Below are positions 58,420 to 64,000 of a DNA stretch of 64,000 nt, piece by piece. The translations under genes and the position numbers were made by a program. The stretch's first letter is position 1. Every line of letters starts with the position of its first letter. Source of the stretch: Physcomitrium patens (lineage: Eukaryota > Streptophyta > Bryopsida > Funariales > Funariaceae); assembly GCF_000002425.4 (NCBI RefSeq), contig NC_037258.1, forward strand, positions 16,720,004 through 16,784,003, read 5' to 3'. Under the pieces are notes generated by a model, which was not told where the DNA came from, made no database searches, and was given only the letters and a program-made list of their open reading frames with translations.

Positions 58420-61400
58420 ATGTATCAGCACGATACGAATACTGAAGGAATTTCACAAAGTCTTCCGGATCCTCAAGCTCCACCTGAGAATCTGAGATCG
58501 ATTGAAACAGAATCGATCGAAGTTAAAGTAGAGCCGATCCTGACACGCGTGAACTCCATCGAAGGTGGTGCTAGGCGAATTGCGACGCAGGAGAAGCTGA
58601 AACAGAAGGTTCGACGAATTAGACACTATTTGAAAATACATAAGGACGAGCAATGGCATGGGTTCAAAATTGCACTAGCAGTACTATTGAGCTCGACACC
58701 GGTTCTCGTAGGACCCCTTTACGACTATTTTGGAATGAATAGCTTGTGGCTTATCATCAGCGTAAGTATTTTCGCTGCATTTCTGATTCTCTTGAGCAGA
58801 CACAGTGTTTATGTACACGTATTCTATTTTTTTTCACAAAAGATTTCACGAGGCCATCCATGTAGTTTCTATTGTGGGTTTGATTTGCAGTGAAACTAAT
58901 GGAAGATCGAAACTTTGAAGATTAAAAGTGAAATGGTAACTGTTGACTGTCAAAACAAAATTTTGAAACTTTTTGAAACTTCTTTTGACTGTCTCAAACA
59001 TCTTCTGTTAGTGGGCGATACTAGTAACCAGGTTACTCTCGCTGGTTCAGTTTTTTTGAGGATACGTTAAAATTCTTATACTTGTTGCGGGTGCTACGTA
59101 ATAATTTGCCTCTTATTCCGAGGGCTACTGTGCGATCAGCTGAAGTGGACTTGGATGTTGGTTTCAAACATCAATCGCTTTTACTTGCTTGTGTAGGGTA
59201 CAAACTGATTTATGGAAGAAATACTGTGGTTTGTGATGTGTGCGAACTGCAGGTTATTATTATTTATGAGCCTACTGTGGGTAGTTTTTTGTCTAAGGGA
59301 ATACTACGCATGATTGGGACAGTGTCAGCAATTTTGGTCGCTCTTGCATGTTCTGAAATGACGGAAATTTCCGGGCGAGCCGAGGTGTATCTGATCCCTG
59401 TGTTCTTGTTTATGGGGTCATGGTTGCTTGGTTTTATTAGACAGGTACGGTTTGACATCATTACGTCAGTTTTTTCTAGCTACAAATGAAAATGAATTAG
59501 CTGTTCGTGATTGACATGGTTATCCTTTCAGTCTGCACCCTTACGACCATGTTTATGAGCGTGGTAAGTTAGTCAGTGGAAGTTTAGAGCGTGAGAGTGA
59601 ATACGAGGATATACGCCAGCATGTTGAAGAACTTTTGAATGTGTATGTTAATAGATTCCCTTACATTCTGTAGGTGCCTCCGGTGAAGGAGAAGTACGAT
59701 TATGCTGCCCTTACCGGATTTGCTACATTTGGATTTCTCACATTGAGTGAGTAAGTGCCTTTTCTATGCCACACACACTTAAGCTCTTCATTTTCAAAGT
59801 GGCCTCTCGATTTCTTCTCCTACAGTGGGTATAACACAGGGTGACTATATCTTTGGAGGTGATTTCAAGAGTTCGATTGTATTTAAAATTTAAAAACTTT
59901 CTGAACACGTACTCATCCTATTCATTTTGGATAGAATATCTAGTTCAGAGAAGGCTGACAGGTCTTGCGTGCCATGCCGGAATACTTATGGATAACGGTT
60001 GATACTGTTAAATAACTGAGCAAATTTAAACGAACATATTCTTGGTGATTCTGTCTACTTTCGCCATCAGGTATCGCACACATGAGGGACCAAGGCTAGC
60101 GGGGTTGCGGATGTTGCTTATACTTGTGGGATTTGCCATTTCATTTGGGGCCAACATTGGTATTAAGCCGAATTTTGCAGGCAATGAGCTGCATAAAGTG
60201 GTTGCTGCGCATTTCGATAAAGTAAGTCCGTAAACTGTGTTATCAAATTTCACATGTTATTCAATTCGAATAATATTTTGAATTTAGAAGCACCCACTTT
60301 CTTCGCTGTTTGTAACCGTGAATTACAAAGTCGCTGTGGAAATGTCTGATTACAGTGGTGCTAGCATGTAACACCTAGCCCCCAGACTGATCTCGCTGCT
60401 CTGTGATTTTCAACTTCGGCTTTGCAGATCGCGCTTGCACTGGAAACATGTGTTCAAGCATATGTAGCAGGGAGTCGGATGGCAGATTTTGAGAGAATTT
60501 TAGAGGGACCTGAACCTGAAGATGTTGTGTATGAAGGATACAAAACCGTTATCCTTGCAAAAGAAAATGAAAGTGCATTGGTTAGTTTCATCTCCTCCTG
60601 TTGCAAACAAGTGTTCTCTTCATGGATAGCATACTAGGTGGCAAATTAAGTTTGCATTCCAACAACCGAATGTCTTCTTACAGTTGTTCTCTTATCTGTC
60701 ACCTTCATGCCTTTTCTTAACATGACCTTTTCTCGCTAGAGCATTGACCCTTTTTTCATTAACATCCCAATTTACTCTTGTTTGAATTCATGTTGCGTTA
60801 ACAAGTCTTGATTATTTAGAATGACAGACAATCAGCTGTGTTATTTCGCAGCATGAATTGGTGGTATATGAACCACCTCATGGTCATTTTGAGTTGAAGT
60901 ATCCGTGGGATCTGTATAAAGATGTCTCGCGACAATGTCGGCACTGTATGTACATAGTGTTAGCCATGGATGGCTGTCTTCGATCAGAGATTCAGTGCCC
61001 TGTTAATATACGTCAACTTCTATCTCGCCCTATGACTCGCCTTGCTGGAGAAGCGATCAAGGTATGTATTGCATTCCGCACGATGATATGCAGACCTTGT
61101 TCGCGCATAGAACTGATGAATGTAGTTTACAAGGTTGCCAAATGTGCTTCTCCTGAACCTTGTATTCTGAAAGTGAATGTTGAGTCTCTGATGAATGTTT
61201 CTCCAACTTGTATCCACATTACCGTCAGGTATTAGAAGCTATGGGAGAATGCGTGTCAGAAATGAAAATGGTGAATCTTCGACCTTACATCACTGCCGTA
61301 GATGCTGCAGCATTGGATCTGCAGAAAGAACTGCAGGAGAAAGCAACATTACTGATAACCCCCACTCCCGAGACCGACAGGTATGGTTTAGATCGTAACA

Positions 61401-62397
61401 TTGCTAGTTGTATCCATGGGTGGAACTCATACATTTGGATTTCAGTCCAGACATGAATTAAGTTGCTCTCCATGCATGGAATGATGAAGAGGCAGATCAG
61501 ATTTCAGCTTCATTTTTTAGGATCATCAGTTGGCGTCTTCCGCTTTTACCACGCTCTACTTTTGGCCAGATGGGTGGAGAGTTTCTTGGATGAAGACGAC
61601 GAAAGAGCTAGGGCCAGCATGTCCAGCAGTAAAGCAAGGCGTTCTGCAGGTACATGTAGTTAGTTAATTACAATGCAGAGGTTCGTTCCCTCCTGAATTT
61701 TTAAGTCGATGAAAAACAGGCTATGATTGCATCTCATGCCGCTGATAATTCATGATATGTTTTTTTTGTAATTGAAGCAGCAGCCGAGCTAACAGAAGGG
61801 AAGCGTGCTTCAACAGAGGACGACGAATCCGTGGAGTTCTCATTTCCGATCATGCAGGTAGAAGAGGTACTTGACGAAGGTTATCTCCACACGGACTCAT
61901 ATGGTCATCAAAGCCGTGTGACACCAGGGCGCAGTAAGTTGACTCTTATCAACCATTTGTGAATGTTCTTGCTTTCTTCCATGGTGGGTTACATCTGCAC
62001 TTAAAACGAGAGACTGAACTTATCTCTAGGCCTTGGTAATACAGGCCTTCTTCAAAGTACATCTTCAGACCTGCAAGAAAGACATCGTTATTCAGCGGAA
62101 CTCACGGACATGGAACCTCTTCCCCCCGCCTCCGGCCAGGGGTCCTTAACTGATCGGATTAATCGAAAACCCAGCAGTCGACAATTGATGGTTCCTGTTC
62201 CGGGAGGAATTGCAGTTTTTTCATTAGTTCAATTTGTATGTAGTCTGGTAGAATTCGTGGCCAAGTTGAACTTGTTGGTCAATTGCGTCAATACCTTAAG
62301 CGAGAAGGCTGGCTTTACTTGCGATGGTAGGATCTGGTCTAGCAGAGAGAGTGCTGAGCGGCGAACACGCTTAGAAACGGTGACTAATAATTTATGA
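58420..62397 (+). CDS. Aluminium-activated malate transporter (ALMT)-type anion channel
   Basis: Ten exons: 58420-58761, 59253-59444, 59674-59750, 60071-60221, 60428-60580, 60852-61061, 61229-61394, 61521-61649, 61778-61933, 62030-62397; 647 residues, slightly above the usual 450-600. ALMTs are plasma-membrane or vacuolar malate/anion channels. Visible: a hydrophilic N-terminus, then WHGFKIALAVLLSSTPVLVG, LWLIISVVIIYEPTVGSFLS and KGILRMIGTVSAILVAL, VYLIPVFLFMGSWLLGFIRQ, KYDYAALTGFATFGFL, LRMLLILVGFAISFGANIGI and FAGNELHKVVA. The cytosolic half has VVYEPPHGHFELKYPW (the family's WEP motif reads YEP), a helical domain RQCRHCMYIVLAMDGCLRSE, and the C-terminal FSLVQFVCSLVEFVAKLNLL. The exon 7 donor was set at GATC|GTAACA because it alone joins in frame to exon 8 (SSVGVFRFYHALLLARWVES); the stronger-looking donor at 61381 would frameshift. 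ATG 58420 is the first in frame, but the true start could lie upstream. Confidence 0.82.
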
Positions 62398-62512
62398 TAG
62401 TTGATCCGTTCTTCCGGTGCCAAACCGGCTGCTGACTGCTTTACCTCGTCGGCTGGTTCAGGATTTCAACTTTTAGGCTCTGGTACCACAAAAGTGGTGC
62501 ACCACAGAACGT

Positions 62513-63388
62513 TTGTACCTTCTTCTACTGGCCTGCCGGCCTGCGACCTTCTGTCCAATTCACTTCCCTTCTTGTGCTTTCTTGCTCTCCTCTGTATCAT
62601 CAGTATCCATTCTGTCGTGTGCGTCACAAAGATCTGAAGAAGATAGATCTGCCGCAAGGCAGAGCTTCTACTACGTTCACACCACAGATGGACCCGTGAA
62701 GGTCATACATGGTCCAATTACAGGCAGAGCGAGAGCGGATGTTTGTTACGATGCCCCATCTGACCAGCATATTCTCAAAGTAGTGGGGCTTCCTCTGGTT
62801 CGTTACATAGGTTATCATCAAACCGGCCTATTCTCAAAACGGTGGATGAACAAAATTGACAGTTATCAAGCACCAGAGATCTTAAAGCGTGGATGTTAAA
62901 AACCAGGCACGTTTCAGCCTCATAAATCCAAGCCCAGAATATCGCCTTATCAAACTAGAAGAATTGTACATCCCACTGGATATGCCACTAAAGCGGAGAG
63001 GCTCCTCAGCGTTATAAAACCCACGCTTCCTTACACCCCAGCTGCGGATGTTTTACTGTGGGTCACTCCGATATATCATGAAAACTACCTCTTAGCGCTC
63101 AAAGTCACAATCTTTACCCCCGTAATCTTCGACAATCCAATCAAAGATGCAGCGCTTTGCCTCAGAAGGCAACGTAGCAGAGTTCACACAGAAGAAATGC
63201 GGCAGTGCGAGCGTCACCACTTGTCAACCGCCGTACTTGGTAGTCGGCACATGTTGAACCCAAGGCCGGTCTCATTAGTTGTGATGACACGAGAATTATC
63301 TCTTGGGAGATGGAGAACGCCGCAGTGCTTACAAGGGGAACGCAACACATTGCAAGGGGAATTCCGACCTTCCAAACAGGGAGAGTGA
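62513..63388 (+). other. Long reading frame with a single stop, unknown
   Basis: One frame is open from about 62513 to 63388 apart from TAA at 62897-62899, about 290 codons. The middle is the most protein-like: VHTTDGPVKVIHGPITGR, HILKVVGLPLVRYIGYHQTG, FSKRWMNKIDSYQAPEILKR, and after the stop PYTPAADVLLWVTPIYHENY and LLALKVTIFTPVIFD. I recognise no family. It starts 115 bp after the ALMT stop codon, so part may lie in its 3' UTR. It could be a decayed gene or mobile/viral insertion, an exon of another gene, or chance. Confidence 0.35.
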
Positions 63389-63399
63389 AGATTTGGCTC

Positions 63400-64000
63400 G
63401 GTAGTCATCCCCGTTCTAAGGGATCCAGCTTAGAAAAAAAAGATTCGAAGAAGCCCGTGGGGAGCCGGTGAGAACAGGGTCACAAGACGGGGATCGTGGA
63501 TGTTCTCGCATTCGGGAGCGCATCGTGCGACGAAGATCCCAACAATTCAAATGTGGGGAGCGGATGTTCCCTTGTGATGGGAGCAGTGGGGAACAGCTCC
63601 CCGAATGAGAACCAAGGCGCCTCTTCTCGCAACCCACACTCTCCTCCTTTCGCTAGTAGTTTTGCCCTGGAACCACATCCATCGCTATCTCAATTCTCGC
63701 ACCGTGCACCCCTCGATCTGTGCTCGCTGACTCTCTCTACTTTTTGCCGTCTTCGCTGCGATCCCATCCACCCAGCTCGCGTTGAATTTGGTGGTCTTTT
63801 GCGCCCTCGTCACGTCGTCTTCCTCTTCGACCAGACCCTCGTGGCGTCTGTTACGTGTTTTCTACGTTCTCCATCTCGGAGGGTGGTATTCCGCGTGTTG
63901 CATTCCTTCTTGGGTGCTGCCGTTGCTGTAGAGAGGTTTGTGTGGTCACAACAACAGCTCCGCAGTCCAATTGTACCTGCGGCCGTTAGTTAGTTCGATT
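63400..64000. other. GC-rich end region, possibly promoter/leader of a gene beyond the window
   Basis: C/T-rich on the plus strand (63640-63860), with a 165-codon frame (63496-63993) rich in Ser, Pro, Arg and Leu that has no recognisable domain. Composition resembles the leaders of the two genes here. No start of a known protein seen. Confidence 0.3.

Noticed and set aside
59531-59672. Possible cassette exon (HPYDHVYERGKLVSGSLERE) in intron 2 of the ALMT-type gene
   Set aside because: Preceded by a fair acceptor, but any in-frame inclusion adds a non-family stretch and hits a stop or breaks the phase to exon 3.
63496-63993. 165-codon frame at the window end as a gene
   Set aside because: Low-complexity Ser/Pro/Arg-rich translation in C/T-rich DNA resembling a leader; no domain seen.
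1-64000. CRISPR arrays, rRNA, tRNA genes, bacterial operons, organelle DNA
   Set aside because: No spaced repeats, no rRNA-like blocks and no tRNA cloverleaf with A and B boxes that I could support; genes have spliceosomal introns.

Overview
This is a eukaryotic window from a land-plant nuclear genome. It contains two intron-rich plant membrane-transport genes, and everything else is AT-rich DNA filled with old, nested transposons. A bryophyte, most likely a moss, fits best. The main chromodomain retrotransposon is of the Tf1/sushi/Tcn1 ('fungal-like') type reported from mosses, there is a leucine-rich-repeat relic of a type I associate with mosses, and the host genes have compact introns of about 90-500 bp. 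The taxonomic call is inference.

Layout. 1-2976: minus-strand gypsy element (gag, primer-binding site, 1.37 kb LTR) inserted in the RNase H region of an older minus-strand Athila/Tat-like gypsy element (2977-8997). 8998-14765: LTR remnants and pieces of three gypsy families, including a decayed Tcn1-like copy (9640-11258), an LTR with a polypurine tract on one side and a primer site on the other (11439-12684), and a Tcn1-like gag/pol fragment (13672-14765). 15061-15690: LRR pseudogene. 16109-17480: Ty1/copia relic. 17579-34905: an old tRNA-primed gypsy element split by a 12.97 kb Tcn1-like composite (18804-31777). The composite is a partial copy A, an inverted partial copy B and a nearly whole copy C. 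34930-40400: an Athila/Tat-like LTR and leader interrupted by another gypsy element. 40450-42120: 5' part of a copia element with a 190 bp LTR.

42121-64000: the gene-bearing part. An eight-exon OSCA/ERD4-type channel gene (45907-49003) has CACGTG boxes upstream. A ten-exon ALMT-type anion channel gene (58420-62397) has a CpG-rich leader. Between and around them are a Tc1-like transposon with about 107 bp terminal inverted repeats, three copies of one MITE family each lying in a (TA)n tract, and a foldback-like element. 62513-63388 holds a long, unrecognised, singly interrupted reading frame.

The most interesting system is the Tcn1-like element. The predicted first 11 nt of its RNA (31 bp below a TATA box) is exactly complementary to an 11-nt site 2 nt past the LTR. 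The same geometry is kept in a diverged second copy, so it appears to be a self-primed (Tf1-style) plant retrotransposon. It also carries an extra reading frame between the chromodomain and the polypurine tract. It is now dead through stops that look like C-to-T decay, and it was rearranged into a duplication/inverted-triplication structure.
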